Shown: one piece after another, positions 40,843 to 51,271 of the stretch
Layout of the letters: each line of letters starts with the position of its first letter
Position numbering within the stretch: the stretch's first letter is position 1
DNA from: Rhodopseudomonas palustris HaA2
GTDB lineage: Bacteria; Pseudomonadota; Alphaproteobacteria; Rhizobiales; Xanthobacteraceae
Direction of reading: 5' to 3'
DNA length: 64,000 bases
NCBI RefSeq assembly: GCF_000013365.1
Contig: NC_007778.1
Span: 2,914,001 to 2,978,000 of the forward strand
Notes under the pieces: generated by a model
What the model was told of the DNA's origin: nothing
What the model saw: only the letters and a program-made list of their open reading frames with translations
Databases searched by the model: none
Translations under genes and position numbers: made by a program

Positions 40843-41453
40843 GTCCAGCCTCGATGCAGCAGCCGACGCCGTCGACGCGCCCCGAGGGCGCGCAGCCGCT
40901 GATCGCGCGAGCCCCCAGCGGCATCATCGATCCGAACACCGGCAAGCCGGTCGGCGCCGACGATCCGTTCTTTCTCGACGTCAATCGCGAGCTGTCCGAC
41001 AAGGGATTCTTCGTCGCCGCGACCGACGATCTGATCACCTGGGCGCGCACCGGCTCGCTGATGTGGATGACCTTCGGCCTGGCCTGCTGCGCGGTCGAGA
41101 TGATGCAGTTGTCGATGCCGCGCTACGACGCCGAGCGGTTCGGCTTCGCCCCGCGCGCTTCGCCGCGGCAGTCCGACGTGATGATCGTGGCCGGCACCCT
41201 GACCAATAAAATGGCTCCGGCGCTGCGTAAGGTCTACGATCAGATGCCGGAGCCGCGCTACGTGATCTCGATGGGATCGTGCGCCAACGGCGGCGGCTAC
41301 TATCATTATTCCTACTCCGTGGTGCGCGGCTGCGATCGCATCGTCCCGGTCGACATCTATGTGCCGGGGTGCCCGCCGACCGCGGAAGCTCTGCTGTACG
41401 GCGTGATGCTGCTGCAGAAGAAGATCCGTCGGACCGGCACGATCGAACGCTGA
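40833..41453 (+). CDS. nuoB: NADH-quinone oxidoreductase subunit B
   Basis: Holds cluster N2, the last iron-sulfur centre before quinone. The 206-residue protein has the four ligands Cys85, Cys86 ([11 protein letters not shown]), Cys150 (GSCANGGG) and Cys180 ([11 protein letters not shown]). The ATG at 40833 overlaps the nuoA stop by 10 nt and follows AAGGGTG; a second Met at residue 8 is an alternative start. Confidence 0.95.
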   Translation: MGLSPASMQQPTPSTRPEGAQPLIARAPSGIIDPNTGKPVGADDPFFLDVNRELSDKGFFVAATDDLITWARTGSLMWMTFGLACCAVEMMQLSMPRYDAERFGFAPRASPRQSDVMIVAGTLTNKMAPALRKVYDQMPEPRYVISMGSCANGGGYYHYSYSVVRGCDRIVPVDIYVPGCPPTAEALLYGVMLLQKKIRRTGTIER

Positions 41454-41469
41454 AGAAGAAGGCTGCTTC

Positions 41470-42084
41470 ATGGACGACAACGGGCTCGACACCCTGGGTC
41501 AGACGATCGTCGGCGCCTTGCCGGGCGCCGCGATCGGTCATTCGATCGCATACGGCCAGCTGACGGTGACGATCGACGCCGCGAAGGTGGTGGAGGTGGC
41601 GCGTTTCCTGCGCGACGATCCGCGCTGCCGCTTCGTCAACATCGTCGACGTCACCGCGGTCGACTATCCCGGCCGGGTGCCGCGGTTCGATCTGGTCTAC
41701 CACTTCCTGTCGCCGGCGCTGAACGCGCGGATCCGGCTGCGCGCCGAGGTCGGCGAGACCACGCTGGTGCCGTCGATCATCGACGTGTTTCCGGGCACCG
41801 ACTGGTTCGAGCGCGAGGTCTATGATCTCTACGGCATCGTCATCACCGGCCATCCCGACATGCGCCGGATTCTGACCGACTACGGGTTCGACGGTCACCC
41901 GCTGCGCAAGGACTTTCCGCTCACCGGTTTCGTCGAGGTCCGCTACGACGACGACCAGAAGCGCGTGGTCTACGAGCCGGTGCGGCTCAATCAGGAATTC
42001 CGCAAGTTCGACTTCCTGTCACCGTGGGAAGGCGCGGACTATCCGGTGCTGCCGGGCGACGAGAAGGCGGGGGTGAAGCCGTGA
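41470..42084 (+). CDS. nuoC: NADH-quinone oxidoreductase subunit C
   Basis: Peripheral-arm subunit without cofactors, 204 residues. The 30-kDa subunit signature ERECFDLFG-like region reads [39 protein letters not shown]. Starts 16 bp after nuoB and is separate from nuoD (they are fused in enterobacteria). Confidence 0.95.
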   Translation: MDDNGLDTLGQTIVGALPGAAIGHSIAYGQLTVTIDAAKVVEVARFLRDDPRCRFVNIVDVTAVDYPGRVPRFDLVYHFLSPALNARIRLRAEVGETTLVPSIIDVFPGTDWFEREVYDLYGIVITGHPDMRRILTDYGFDGHPLRKDFPLTGFVEVRYDDDQKRVVYEPVRLNQEFRKFDFLSPWEGADYPVLPGDEKAGVKP

Positions 42085-42103
42085 CGCCGATCGCCATGAA
42101 CCA

Positions 42104-42138
42104 CTCGCCATTCGCTACTCGCCCATCGCTGTTCGCCC
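42104..42138 (+). repeat. Heptamer array between nuoC and nuoD
   Basis: Five consecutive 7-bp units of the form YTCGCYN (CTCGCCA, TTCGCTA, CTCGCCC, ATCGCTG, TTCGCCC). It makes up half of the 72-bp nuoC-nuoD spacer, just before the nuoD ribosome-binding site (GGAG, 42145-42148). Confidence 0.6.
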
Positions 42139-42156
42139 GTGTGCGGAGCTTGCCCC

Positions 42157-43362
42157 ATGGCTGACGCCGCTACCGAGGCCGCCGGTCTCCGCAACTTCAC
42201 CATCAATTTCGGCCCTCAACATCCGGCGGCGCACGGCGTGCTGCGGCTGGTGCTGGAGCTCGACGGCGAAGTGGTCGAGCGGGTCGATCCGCATATCGGA
42301 CTGCTGCATCGCGGCACCGAAAAGCTGATCGAGCAGAAGACTTATCTGCAGGCGATCCCGTATTTTGACCGGCTCGATTACGTCGCGCCGATGAACCAGG
42401 AACACGCATTCTGCCTCGCCGCCGAGAAGTTGCTCGGCATCGAGGCGCCGCGGCGCGCGCAATTGATCCGCGTGCTGTACTGCGAAATCGGCCGCATTCT
42501 CTCGCACCTTCTCAACGTCACCACCCAGGCGATGGACGTCGGCGCGCTGACGCCGCCGCTGTGGGGGTTCGAGGAGCGCGAGAAACTGATGATGTTCTAC
42601 GAGCGCGCCTCCGGCAGCCGGATGCACGCGGCGTATTTCCGCATCGGCGGCGTGCATCAGGACCTGCCGCCGAAGCTGATCGACGACATCGACAATTGGT
42701 GCGACAATTTCATCCAGACGGTCGACGATCTGGAGACACTGCTGACCGACAACCGCATCTTCAAGCAGCGCAACGTCGACATCGGCGTGGTGACGCTGGA
42801 GCAGGCGTGGGAGTGGGGTTTCTCCGGCGTGATGGTGCGCGGCTCGGGCGCCGCGTGGGATCTGCGCAAGTCGCAGCCCTACGAATGCTACGCCGAGATG
42901 GATTTCGACGTGCCGATCGGGAAGAACGGCGACTGCTACGACCGCTACTGCATCCGGGTCGAGGAGATGCGACAGTCGGTGCGGATCATGAAGCAGTGCA
43001 TCGCCAAGATGCGAGAACCCGCCGGGCAGGGCCGTGTCGCGGTCGACGACAACAAGATCTTCCCGCCGCGGCGTGGCGAGATGAAGCGGTCGATGGAATC
43101 CCTGATCCATCACTTCAAGCTGTATACCGAAGGCTTCCGCGTGCCGGCCGGCGAAGTCTATGTCGCGGTCGAGGCGCCGAAGGGTGAGTTCGGCGTGTAT
43201 CTGGTCTCCGACGGCACCAACAAGCCTTACAAGTGCAAGGTCCGCGCTCCCGGCTTCGCGCATCTGCAGGCGATGGACTTCATCTGCCGCGGCCATCTGC
43301 TCGCCGACGTCTCGGCCATTCTCGGTTCGCTCGACATCGTGTTCGGAGAGGTCGATCGGTGA
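42157..43362 (+). CDS. nuoD: NADH-quinone oxidoreductase subunit D
   Basis: Forms the quinone cavity with NuoB. The 401-residue protein has the 49-kDa signature ([21 protein letters not shown], with the quinone-site His) and the [12 protein letters not shown] segment. ATG 42157 (MADAATE) follows CGGAG; the open frame before it is short and dissimilar. Its stop overlaps the next gene by GTGA. Confidence 0.96.
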   Translation: MADAATEAAGLRNFTINFGPQHPAAHGVLRLVLELDGEVVERVDPHIGLLHRGTEKLIEQKTYLQAIPYFDRLDYVAPMNQEHAFCLAAEKLLGIEAPRRAQLIRVLYCEIGRILSHLLNVTTQAMDVGALTPPLWGFEEREKLMMFYERASGSRMHAAYFRIGGVHQDLPPKLIDDIDNWCDNFIQTVDDLETLLTDNRIFKQRNVDIGVVTLEQAWEWGFSGVMVRGSGAAWDLRKSQPYECYAEMDFDVPIGKNGDCYDRYCIRVEEMRQSVRIMKQCIAKMREPAGQGRVAVDDNKIFPPRRGEMKRSMESLIHHFKLYTEGFRVPAGEVYVAVEAPKGEFGVYLVSDGTNKPYKCKVRAPGFAHLQAMDFICRGHLLADVSAILGSLDIVFGEVDR

Positions 43363-44330
43363 TCGCACCCAAGCCCATCCAGTTCGACCGCGCCACCGGC
43401 GCTCTCGAGGGCGCCAGCCCTCTCGAGCGCATGGCGGCGTATGCGCTGGTGATGGGCGCGCGGGTGTCGTCGACATTCTCGTATCGCGGCTACAATGCCG
43501 CGGCGAATCTGATGCGCAAGGCGCTGCCGTCCCGGGATATCGCGATCAAGCTCAATCCGGACGCGACGTTCGTGTTTCCCTACGGCGACGGCTATTGGAG
43601 CAAGCTGCTCGAGCGTTCGTATCGCTACGAGATCGAACTCGATCTGTTGTTCGCCGACTCGGTCGAGGTCGACTACACGCTGATCGATTGCGGCGCCAAT
43701 TACGGCTACTGGTCGGTGCTGGTGTCGAGCAAGCCGTTCGGCGCGCATCGTGCGATCGCGATCGAGCCGTCGCAGGCCAATTTCAGCCGGCTCGCGCACA
43801 ATGCCCAGGTCAATGGCGATCGCTTTGAAACGATGAAATGCGCGATCGGCGCGACGCGCGGCACCGCGCGGCTGTCCGGGACCAAGCACGAGGCGCTCAG
43901 CATCGTCGGCAAGACCGACGTCGCCGGCGAGGACGTTCCGGTGATCCGGCTCGACGATCTGCTCGATGACGGCCTGATCGCCACGGTCGGTAAATACCTG
44001 GTCAAGCTCGACGTCGAGGGTGTCGAGATCGACGCGATCCGTGGCGGCGAACGGCTGCTGCAGGCCGACACCGCCATTCTTTGCGAGGAGCACGGTAGCG
44101 ACAAGGATCACACCGTGTCGCGTTTCATCCTCGAGCACACCCCGCTGAAGCTCGTCGTCTACGATCCCGGCACCAACCGCTTCGAGTCCGTCGTCGACCT
44201 CGCCATTCTCGACCGCATCAAGGTCGCGTCGAATGTCGGCTACAACGTCATCGGTACCGCGAGCGCGTTCTGGTTGGCCCGGATCGAAAATCTGAATGCG
44301 AGCGCGGCCAAACGCGCGATGAGAAACTGA
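43359..44330 (+). CDS. FkbM-type SAM-dependent methyltransferase inside the nuo operon
   Basis: A 323-residue protein not normally part of complex I. The FkbM methyltransferase fold is seen in the SAM-binding [15 protein letters not shown] (about residues 105-119), the acidic [13 protein letters not shown] strand and the [15 protein letters not shown] motif near 210. FkbM enzymes usually O-methylate sugars or small molecules. It starts at GTG 43359, overlapping the nuoD stop by 4 nt behind GGAGAGG, and ends 2 bp before nuoE, so it is translated as part of the operon. No role in complex I is known to me; possible ideas are modification of a lipid, glycan, or a complex I component. Confidence 0.85.
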   Translation: MIAPKPIQFDRATGALEGASPLERMAAYALVMGARVSSTFSYRGYNAAANLMRKALPSRDIAIKLNPDATFVFPYGDGYWSKLLERSYRYEIELDLLFADSVEVDYTLIDCGANYGYWSVLVSSKPFGAHRAIAIEPSQANFSRLAHNAQVNGDRFETMKCAIGATRGTARLSGTKHEALSIVGKTDVAGEDVPVIRLDDLLDDGLIATVGKYLVKLDVEGVEIDAIRGGERLLQADTAILCEEHGSDKDHTVSRFILEHTPLKLVVYDPGTNRFESVVDLAILDRIKVASNVGYNVIGTASAFWLARIENLNASAAKRAMRN

Positions 44331-44332
44331 TC

Positions 44333-45082
44333 ATGTCCGTTCGTCGTCTGGCTCCCAAGGAGCTGCAGCCTGAAAGCTTCGCCTTCACCGAGGAGAACCT
44401 CGCCTGGGCCAAGCGCGAGATTACCAAGTACCCGCCCGCGCGCCAGTTCTCGGCGGTGATCGCGATCATGTGGCGGGCGCAAGAGCAGTGCGGCGGCTGG
44501 CTTCCGGAAGCGGCGATCCGCGTCATCAGCGACATGCTCGAGATGCCGCATATCCGCGCGCTCGAAGTCGCGACCTTCTACACGATGTTCCAGCTCAATC
44601 CGGTCGGTAAGAAAGCGCATGTTCAGGTCTGCGGCACCACGCCGTGCCGGCTGCGCGGCGCCGGCGAACTGATCGAAGTCTGCAAGAGCAGGATCCATCA
44701 CGACCCGTTCCATCTGTCGGCCGACGGCGACTTCTCGTGGGAAGAGGTCGAATGTGCCGGCGCCTGTGTGAATGCGCCGATGGTGCAGATCTGGAAGGAT
44801 ACCTACGAGGATCTGACGCCGGAGAGCCTGAACAAGGTGCTCGACGGTTTCGCCGCCGGGAACCCGCCGAAGCCCGGCCCGCAGAATGGCCGCCAGTACG
44901 CGGCGCCGATCACCGGGCCGACGACGCTGAAGACCGGTGGGATCAACGTCGCCACCGACACCAATGACGGCCCGGCGCTGACCGATCAAGAGCCGAAGCG
45001 CACCACCGAAGCCGCAAATACGCGAGAGCGGCCCGATCCGAAGGCGCCGGCCGCCGACGCCAGCGAAAAGAACCCGCCATGA
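44333..45082 (+). CDS. nuoE: NADH-quinone oxidoreductase subunit E with long C-terminal tail
   Basis: Peripheral 24-kDa subunit with a [2Fe-2S] cluster bound by Cys100, Cys105, Cys141 and Cys145. At 249 residues it is longer than the roughly 165-residue E. coli protein: residues after about 175 form a Pro/Thr/Lys/Asp-rich low-complexity tail that looks disordered. It starts 2 bp after the methyltransferase stop and its own stop overlaps the next small gene (ATGA). Confidence 0.95.
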   Translation: MSVRRLAPKELQPESFAFTEENLAWAKREITKYPPARQFSAVIAIMWRAQEQCGGWLPEAAIRVISDMLEMPHIRALEVATFYTMFQLNPVGKKAHVQVCGTTPCRLRGAGELIEVCKSRIHHDPFHLSADGDFSWEEVECAGACVNAPMVQIWKDTYEDLTPESLNKVLDGFAAGNPPKPGPQNGRQYAAPITGPTTLKTGGINVATDTNDGPALTDQEPKRTTEAANTRERPDPKAPAADASEKNPP

Positions 45083-45294
45083 CCGAGCCGAGCAAGGCGG
45101 CCTCGGGCCGCGCGGAGAGGGCCGAACCGATGCGCCAGCCGTTCTATATCGCGATGCACGCGGTGGTCGCCGCGGGCTTCATTTTTCTGCTGCAGCGCTA
45201 CGCGCTGAGTGCGACACTCGAATCGAGCCTGCTGTGGGCGCTCACCTTCGGTGGATGCGCTGCTGGCCTCGCTTACATGCAATCGAATCGCTGA
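45079..45294 (+). CDS. Small two-helix membrane protein between nuoE and nuoF
   Basis: 71 residues: a polar, basic N-terminus of about 20 residues, then two hydrophobic segments ([20 protein letters not shown] and [19 protein letters not shown]). It overlaps the nuoE stop by 4 nt and ends 18 bp before nuoF, so it is co-translated with complex I. No family is recognised. It could be an accessory or assembly protein; that is inference. Confidence 0.8.
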   Translation: MTEPSKAASGRAERAEPMRQPFYIAMHAVVAAGFIFLLQRYALSATLESSLLWALTFGGCAAGLAYMQSNR

Positions 45295-45312
45295 CAGGGA
45301 ACGCCGCAAGCC

Positions 45313-46638
45313 ATGCTGGACGACAAGGACCGCATCTTCCGGAACCTGTACGGGCTCGACGATTGGGGCCTCAAGGGCGCGCGCCGTCGCGGGCAGTGGG
45401 AAGGCACCAAGGCGATCATCGACAAGGGTCGCGACTGGATCATCAGCGAGATGAAGGCGTCCGGCCTGCGCGGCCGCGGCGGCGCCGGCTTTCCGACCGG
45501 CCTGAAATGGTCGTTCATGCCGAAGGACAATGCCGACGGCAGGCCGAGCTATCTCGTCGTCAATGCCGACGAGTCCGAACCTGGTACCTGCAAAGACCGC
45601 GAGATCATGCGGCACGATCCGCACACGCTGGTCGAGGGCTGCCTGATTGCCGGCTGCGCGATGGGTGCGCATGTCGGCTACATCTACGTCCGCGGCGAAT
45701 TCATCCGCGAGCGCGAGCATCTGCAAGCCGCGATCGATCAGGCCTACGAGGCCAAGCTGATCGGCAAGGACAACGTCCACGGTTATCCGTTCGACCTGTA
45801 TGTCGCACATGGTGCCGGCGCTTATATCTGCGGTGAAGAAACGGCCCTATTGGAAAGCCTCGAAGGCAAGAAGGGCCAGCCGCGGCTGAAGCCGCCGTTC
45901 CCGGCCAATGTCGGCCTGTACGGCTGCCCGACCACGGTCAACAACGTCGAGTCGATCGCGGTGGCGCCCGACATCCTGCGCCGCGGCGCGTCCTGGTTCG
46001 CCGGCATCGGCCGGGCGAACAATGTCGGCACCAAGCTTTACGGCATCTCCGGCCACGTCAACACGCCCTGCGTCGTCGAAGAGGCGATGAGCATTCCGTT
46101 CCGCGAGCTGATCGAGAAGCACGGCGGCGGCATCCGCGGCGGCTGGGACAATCTGCTGGCGATCATTCCCGGCGGCGCGTCGTGCCCGCTGATTCCGGCG
46201 GCGGATTGCGAAGAACTGATCATGGATTTCGACGGCACCCGCGCGGTGAAGTCGAGCTTCGGCACCGCCGGCGTCATCGTGATGGACAAGTCCACCGACG
46301 TCGTCGCCGCGATCGCCCGCATCAGCTACTTCTTCAAACACGAGAGCTGCGGCCAGTGCACGCCGTGCCGCGAAGGCACCGGCTGGATGTGGCGCGTGCT
46401 CGACCGCATGGTGCACGGCCGCGCCCACAAGCGCGAGATCGACATGCTGCTGGAAGTCACCAAGCAGGTCGAAGGCCACACCATCTGCGCGCTCGGCGAC
46501 GCCGCGGCCTGGCCGATCCAGGGCCTGATCCGCGCCTTCCGGCCCGAGATCGAGCGCCGCATCGACGATTTCTCGCGCAAGGCCACGCTCGACGATCAGG
46601 GCGTGCTCGATCCGGCGCATATGGTGGCGGCGGAGTAA
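45313..46638 (+). CDS. nuoF: NADH-quinone oxidoreductase subunit F
   Basis: Entry point of electrons: binds NADH, FMN and the N3 [4Fe-4S] cluster. The 441-residue protein has the NADH/FMN glycine-rich region [16 protein letters not shown], the [15 protein letters not shown] flavin segment and the cluster motif [15 protein letters not shown]. Next gene nuoG follows after 5 bp. Confidence 0.96.
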   Translation: MLDDKDRIFRNLYGLDDWGLKGARRRGQWEGTKAIIDKGRDWIISEMKASGLRGRGGAGFPTGLKWSFMPKDNADGRPSYLVVNADESEPGTCKDREIMRHDPHTLVEGCLIAGCAMGAHVGYIYVRGEFIREREHLQAAIDQAYEAKLIGKDNVHGYPFDLYVAHGAGAYICGEETALLESLEGKKGQPRLKPPFPANVGLYGCPTTVNNVESIAVAPDILRRGASWFAGIGRANNVGTKLYGISGHVNTPCVVEEAMSIPFRELIEKHGGGIRGGWDNLLAIIPGGASCPLIPAADCEELIMDFDGTRAVKSSFGTAGVIVMDKSTDVVAAIARISYFFKHESCGQCTPCREGTGWMWRVLDRMVHGRAHKREIDMLLEVTKQVEGHTICALGDAAAWPIQGLIRAFRPEIERRIDDFSRKATLDDQGVLDPAHMVAAE

Positions 46639-46643
46639 CAGCC

Positions 46644-48719
46644 ATGATCAAGATCATCGTCGACGGCAAGGAAGTCGAGGTTCCGCCGGAATACACGCTG
46701 CTGCAGGCCTGTGAGTCGGCCGGCGCGGAGATTCCGCGGTTCTGTTATCACGAGCGACTGTCGATCGCCGGCAATTGCCGGATGTGTCTGGTCGAGCTGA
46801 AAGGCACGCCGAAGCCGGTGGCGAGCTGCGCCTGGGGCGTGCGCGATTGCCGGCCGGGTCCGAACGGCGAGCCGCCGGAGATCAACACCAAATCGCCGAT
46901 GGTGAAGAAGGCCCGCGAGGGCGTGATGGAGTTCCTGCTGATCAACCATCCGCTCGACTGCCCGATCTGCGATCAGGGCGGCGAGTGCGACCTGCAGGAC
47001 CAGGCGATGGGCTACGGCGTCGACACCAGCCGGTTCGCCGAGAACAAGCGCGCGGTCGAGGACAAGTATCTCGGCGTGCTGGTCAAGACCTCGATGACCC
47101 GCTGCATCCAGTGCACCCGCTGCGTTCGCTTCGCCGCCGAAGTCTGCGGCGTGCCGGAGATGGGCGCGACCGGCCGCGGCGAGGACATGGAGATCACCAC
47201 CTATCTCGAGAGCGCGCTGACATCGGAGCTGCAGGGCAATCTGGTCGACATCTGCCCGGTGGGCGCGCTGACCTCGAAGCCTTATGCGTTTGCCGCGCGG
47301 CCCTGGGAACTCGGCAAGACGCAGTCGGTCGACGTCATGGACGGCGTCGGCTCGGCGATCCGGGTCGATACCCGCGGCCGTGAGGTGATGCGGATCCTGC
47401 CGCGCGTCAACGAGGCGATCAACGAGGAGTGGATCTCCGACAAGACCCGCCACGTCGTCGACGGGTTGCGCACCCAGCGGCTCGACCGGCCCTATGTCCG
47501 CGACGGCGGCAAGCTGCGCCCGGCGAGCTGGCCGGAAGCGTTCGCCGCGATCAAGGCCAAGCTCGCCGGCGTCGGCGGCAAGAAGATCGGCGCGATCGCC
47601 GGCGATCTCGCCGCGGTCGAGGAGATGTTCGCGCTGAAGCAATTGCTGGCGGCGCTCGGCTCGTCGAACCTGGCTGCGCAGAACGTCGCCGCGTTCGATC
47701 CGAAAGCGGGGCGGGCGTCGTACATCTTCAATCCGACCATCGCCGGCCTCGAGCAGGCCGATGCATTGCTGATCATCGGCTCCAACCCGCGCAAGGAAGC
47801 GGCGATCCTCAACGCCCGTATCCGCAAGCGCTGGCGCGCCAGCGGCCTGCCGATCGGCGTGATCGGCGAGCAGGCCGATCTGACCTATCCGACCGAGTAT
47901 CTCGGCGCCGGCGCAGAGACGCTGGCGGACCTTGCCTCCGGCAAGCATTCCTTCGCCGAGAAGCTGAAGGCCGCGAAGAACCCGATCGTGCTGGTCGGCG
48001 CGGCTGCGACCTCGCGCCGCGACGGCGCGGCTCTGCTGGCGGCGGCGGCCAAGCTCGCGGTCGATATCGGCGCGCTCGCCGACGGCTGGAACGGCTTTGC
48101 GGTGCTGCATCCGGCGGCGTCCAGCGTCGGTGCGCTGGACATCGGCTTCGTGCCGGGCGCCGGCGGCATCGACGCCGCGCAGATGACCACCGCCGGTGCG
48201 CTGGACGTGGTGTTCGCGCTCGGCGCAGACGAGGTGAAGCTGCCGGACGGCGCGTTCGTGGTCTATATCGGCACCCATGGCGACCGCGGCGCGCATCGCG
48301 CCGACGTCATCCTGCCGGGCGCGGCGTACACCGAGAAGTCGGGCATCTACGTCAACACCGAAGGCCGGGTGCAGATCGCCAATCGGGCGGCGTTTCCGCC
48401 AGGCGACGCGCGCGAGGACTGGGCGATCATCCGTGCGCTGTCCGAGGCGCTGGGCCACAAGCTGCCGTTCGATTCGCTGGCCAGCTTGCGCAAGGCGATC
48501 TTCGCCGCGGTGCCGCATCTGATGCGGGTCGACCAGATCGAGGCCGGCGACGCCGGTGCGGTGCGCGCGCTCGCCGCGTCCGGCGGCAGCGTCGACAAGG
48601 CACCGATCAAGCCGGCGATCGCCGATTTCTACATGACCAACCCGATCGCGCGGGCGTCCGCCGTGATGGCGGAGTGCTCCCGCCTGGCGTCGGGGCAGAT
48701 GCTGACGGCGGCGGAGTAG
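46644..48719 (+). CDS. nuoG: NADH-quinone oxidoreductase subunit G
   Basis: Large iron-sulfur subunit, 691 residues. The N-terminal ferredoxin-like domain carries a [2Fe-2S] cluster (PRFCYHERLSIAGNCRMC) followed by His/Cys and Cys motifs for [4Fe-4S] clusters (DCPICDQGGECDLQD; CIQCTRCVRF). The C-terminal molybdopterin-oxidoreductase-like domain is vestigial, as in other complex I G subunits. ATG 46644 (MIKIIVDG) is the family start. Confidence 0.96.
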   Translation: MIKIIVDGKEVEVPPEYTLLQACESAGAEIPRFCYHERLSIAGNCRMCLVELKGTPKPVASCAWGVRDCRPGPNGEPPEINTKSPMVKKAREGVMEFLLINHPLDCPICDQGGECDLQDQAMGYGVDTSRFAENKRAVEDKYLGVLVKTSMTRCIQCTRCVRFAAEVCGVPEMGATGRGEDMEITTYLESALTSELQGNLVDICPVGALTSKPYAFAARPWELGKTQSVDVMDGVGSAIRVDTRGREVMRILPRVNEAINEEWISDKTRHVVDGLRTQRLDRPYVRDGGKLRPASWPEAFAAIKAKLAGVGGKKIGAIAGDLAAVEEMFALKQLLAALGSSNLAAQNVAAFDPKAGRASYIFNPTIAGLEQADALLIIGSNPRKEAAILNARIRKRWRASGLPIGVIGEQADLTYPTEYLGAGAETLADLASGKHSFAEKLKAAKNPIVLVGAAATSRRDGAALLAAAAKLAVDIGALADGWNGFAVLHPAASSVGALDIGFVPGAGGIDAAQMTTAGALDVVFALGADEVKLPDGAFVVYIGTHGDRGAHRADVILPGAAYTEKSGIYVNTEGRVQIANRAAFPPGDAREDWAIIRALSEALGHKLPFDSLASLRKAIFAAVPHLMRVDQIEAGDAGAVRALAASGGSVDKAPIKPAIADFYMTNPIARASAVMAECSRLASGQMLTAAE

Positions 48720-48728
48720 GCGAGGCCC

Positions 48729-49754
48729 ATGGCTGATTTCTTCATGACCAACCTGTGGCCGCTGATCGTCGTGATCGGGCAGAGCGTGCTGCTGATCGTG
48801 GTGCTGCTGATCTCGATCGCCTACATCCTGCTTGCCGACCGCAAGATCTGGGCGGCGGTGCAGATCCGGCGTGGCCCGAACGTGGTCGGGCCGTGGGGCC
48901 TGCTGCAATCCTTCGCCGATTTGCTGAAGATGATCCTGAAGGAGCCGATGATCCCGTCCGGCGCCAACAAGGGCGTGTTCCTGCTGGCGCCTTTGGTGAC
49001 CTGCGTGCTGGCGCTGTCGGCCTGGGCGGTGATCCCGGTCAGCGCCGGCTGGGTGATCGCCGATATCAATGTCGGCGTGCTGTACATCCTGGCGGTGTCG
49101 TCGCTGTCGGTCTACGGCATCATCATGGCCGGCTGGTCGTCGAACTCGAAATATCCGTTCCTGGCCGCGCTGCGCTCGGCGGCGCAGATGGTGTCCTACG
49201 AGGTCTCGATCGGTTTCGTGATTATCTGCGTGCTGCTGTGCGTCGGTTCACTCAACCTGACGGCGATCGTCCAGGCGCAGAACTCGCAATGGGGCGTCCT
49301 CGGCTGGTACTGGCTGCCGCTGTTTCCGATGTTCGTGGTGTTCTACGTCTCGGCGCTGGCCGAGACCAACCGGCCGCCGTTCGATCTGGTCGAAGCCGAA
49401 TCCGAACTGGTCGCCGGGTTCATGGTCGAGTACTCGTCGACGCCCTACATGCTGTTCGTGCTCGGCGAATACGTCGCGATCGTCACGATGTGCGCGATGG
49501 GCACGATCCTGTTTCTCGGCGGCTGGCTGCCGCCGGTGCCCTACGCCCCGTTCACATGGGTGCCGGGGATCGTCTGGTTCGCGCTCAAAGTCCTGTTCAT
49601 GTTCTTCATGTTCGCGATGGCGAAGGCGATCGTGCCGCGCTACCGCTACGACCAACTGATGCGGCTCGGCTGGAAGGTGTTCCTGCCGCTGTCGCTGGCG
49701 ATGGTGGTGATCGTCGCCGCCGTCCTGCAATTCGCGGGGCTCGCGCCGAAATGA
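48729..49754 (+). CDS. nuoH: NADH-quinone oxidoreductase subunit H
   Basis: Membrane subunit at the junction with the peripheral arm, shaping the quinone tunnel; 341 residues, eight helices. Signatures are [21 protein letters not shown] and the [20 protein letters not shown] loop with conserved acidic residues. Confidence 0.96.
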   Translation: MADFFMTNLWPLIVVIGQSVLLIVVLLISIAYILLADRKIWAAVQIRRGPNVVGPWGLLQSFADLLKMILKEPMIPSGANKGVFLLAPLVTCVLALSAWAVIPVSAGWVIADINVGVLYILAVSSLSVYGIIMAGWSSNSKYPFLAALRSAAQMVSYEVSIGFVIICVLLCVGSLNLTAIVQAQNSQWGVLGWYWLPLFPMFVVFYVSALAETNRPPFDLVEAESELVAGFMVEYSSTPYMLFVLGEYVAIVTMCAMGTILFLGGWLPPVPYAPFTWVPGIVWFALKVLFMFFMFAMAKAIVPRYRYDQLMRLGWKVFLPLSLAMVVIVAAVLQFAGLAPK

Positions 49755-49761
49755 GGCCGTC

Positions 49762-50250
49762 ATGAATATCAACGCAACCGCCCGTTCGCTGCTGCTGACG
49801 GAATTCGTATCGGCGTTCTTCCTCGCCATGCGCTATTTCTTCAAGCCGAAGCCGACGATCAATTATCCTTTCGAGAAAAATCCGATCTCGCCCCGCTTCC
49901 GCGGCGAGCACGCGCTGCGCCGCTATCCCAACGGCGAGGAGCGCTGCATCGCCTGCAAGCTGTGCGAGGCGATCTGCCCGGCGCAGGCGATCACCATCGA
50001 GGCCGGTCCGCGGCGCAACGACGGCACCCGCCGCACCGTGCGCTACGACATCGACATGGTGAAGTGCATCTATTGCGGGCTGTGCCAGGAGGCCTGCCCG
50101 GTCGACGCGATCGTCGAGGGGCCGAATTTCGAATTCGCCACCGAGACCCGCGAAGAGCTGTATTACGACAAGGCTCGGCTGCTCGCGAACGGTGATCGTT
50201 GGGAGCGCGAGATCGCCAAGTCGATCGAACTCGACGCGCCGTACCGGTGA
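49762..50250 (+). CDS. nuoI: NADH-quinone oxidoreductase subunit I
   Basis: Carries the N6a and N6b [4Fe-4S] clusters. The 162-residue protein has two ferredoxin motifs, [12 protein letters not shown] and [16 protein letters not shown], after an N-terminal amphipathic helix that touches the membrane. Confidence 0.96.
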   Translation: MNINATARSLLLTEFVSAFFLAMRYFFKPKPTINYPFEKNPISPRFRGEHALRRYPNGEERCIACKLCEAICPAQAITIEAGPRRNDGTRRTVRYDIDMVKCIYCGLCQEACPVDAIVEGPNFEFATETREELYYDKARLLANGDRWEREIAKSIELDAPYR

Positions 50251-50259
50251 GCTGACGCC

Positions 50260-50898
50260 ATGTCCATGCCTGTCCTGTTCTTCTATCTCTACGCCGGGGC
50301 CGCGATCGCCGCCGCGGTGATGGTGGTGTTCGCGCGCAACCCGGTGCACTCGGCGCTGTTCCTGATCCTGGTGTTCGTCAACGCCGCCGGCATGTTCGTG
50401 CTGATGGGCGCCGAATTCCTGGCGATGATCCTGATCGTGGTCTATGTCGGCGCGGTCGCCGTGCTGTTCCTGTTCGTGATCATGATGCTCGACGTCGATT
50501 TCAGCCGGCTGCGCGAGGGCTTCCTCGAATATCTGCCGTTCGGCCTGCTGATCGGCTTCATCTTCCTCGCCGAACTGCTGCTGCTCGCCGGCGGCTGGGT
50601 GATCACGCCCACCGTCACCAAGACGATCACGGCGCCGATCCCGACCGACGTCAGCAACACCGAAGCGCTCGGCCTGGTGCTGTACACGCGCTACATCCAC
50701 TACTTCCAGATCTCCGGCGTGATCCTGCTGGTGGCGATGATCGGCGCGATCGTGCTGACGCTGCGCCACAAGAAGTCGGTGAAGCGGCAGAACATTTCCG
50801 AGCAGAACGCCCGCTCGAAGGAGACCGCGATGGCGATCCGAAAGGTCAAGCCGGGGCAGGGACTGTCCGACGGCGATTCCTCGGAGTGGGTGCGATGA
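50260..50898 (+). CDS. nuoJ: NADH-quinone oxidoreductase subunit J
   Basis: Membrane subunit of 212 residues with five helices; helix 3 contains the [20 protein letters not shown] stretch with the pi-bulge typical of this subunit. The polar C-terminus ([15 protein letters not shown]) is basic. Stop overlaps nuoK by 4 nt. Confidence 0.95.
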   Translation: MSMPVLFFYLYAGAAIAAAVMVVFARNPVHSALFLILVFVNAAGMFVLMGAEFLAMILIVVYVGAVAVLFLFVIMMLDVDFSRLREGFLEYLPFGLLIGFIFLAELLLLAGGWVITPTVTKTITAPIPTDVSNTEALGLVLYTRYIHYFQISGVILLVAMIGAIVLTLRHKKSVKRQNISEQNARSKETAMAIRKVKPGQGLSDGDSSEWVR

Positions 50899-51206
50899 AC
50901 GAGATCGGTCTGGGTCACTTCCTGTCGGTCGCAGCGGTGCTGTTCACGCTCGGCATCCTCGGCATCTTCCTCAACCGCAAGAACGTCATCATCATCCTGA
51001 TGTCGATCGAGCTGATCCTGCTGGCCGTCAACATCAACCTGGTCTCGTTCTCGATCTATCTCAACGACATCGTCGGCCAGGTGTTCGCGCTGCTGGTGCT
51101 GACCGTCGCCGCGGCCGAGGCCGCGATCGGCCTGGCGGTGCTGGTGGTGTTCTTCCGCAACCGCGGCACGATCGCGGTTGAAGATATCAACCTGATGAAG
51201 GGCTAG
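50895..51206 (+). CDS. nuoK: NADH-quinone oxidoreductase subunit K
   Basis: Mrp-antiporter-related membrane subunit, 103 residues, three helices. The conserved Glu residues lie in [17 protein letters not shown] and [13 protein letters not shown]. The ATG at 50895 overlaps the nuoJ stop; a GTG at 50886 is less likely. Confidence 0.95.
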   Translation: MNEIGLGHFLSVAAVLFTLGILGIFLNRKNVIIILMSIELILLAVNINLVSFSIYLNDIVGQVFALLVLTVAAAEAAIGLAVLVVFFRNRGTIAVEDINLMKG

Positions 51207-51271
51207 GGCATGATCGTCCATCAAGCGTCGCGGACCCGCGGCGCGATCCGGCTCCCGGCGAAGGCGCGCGC

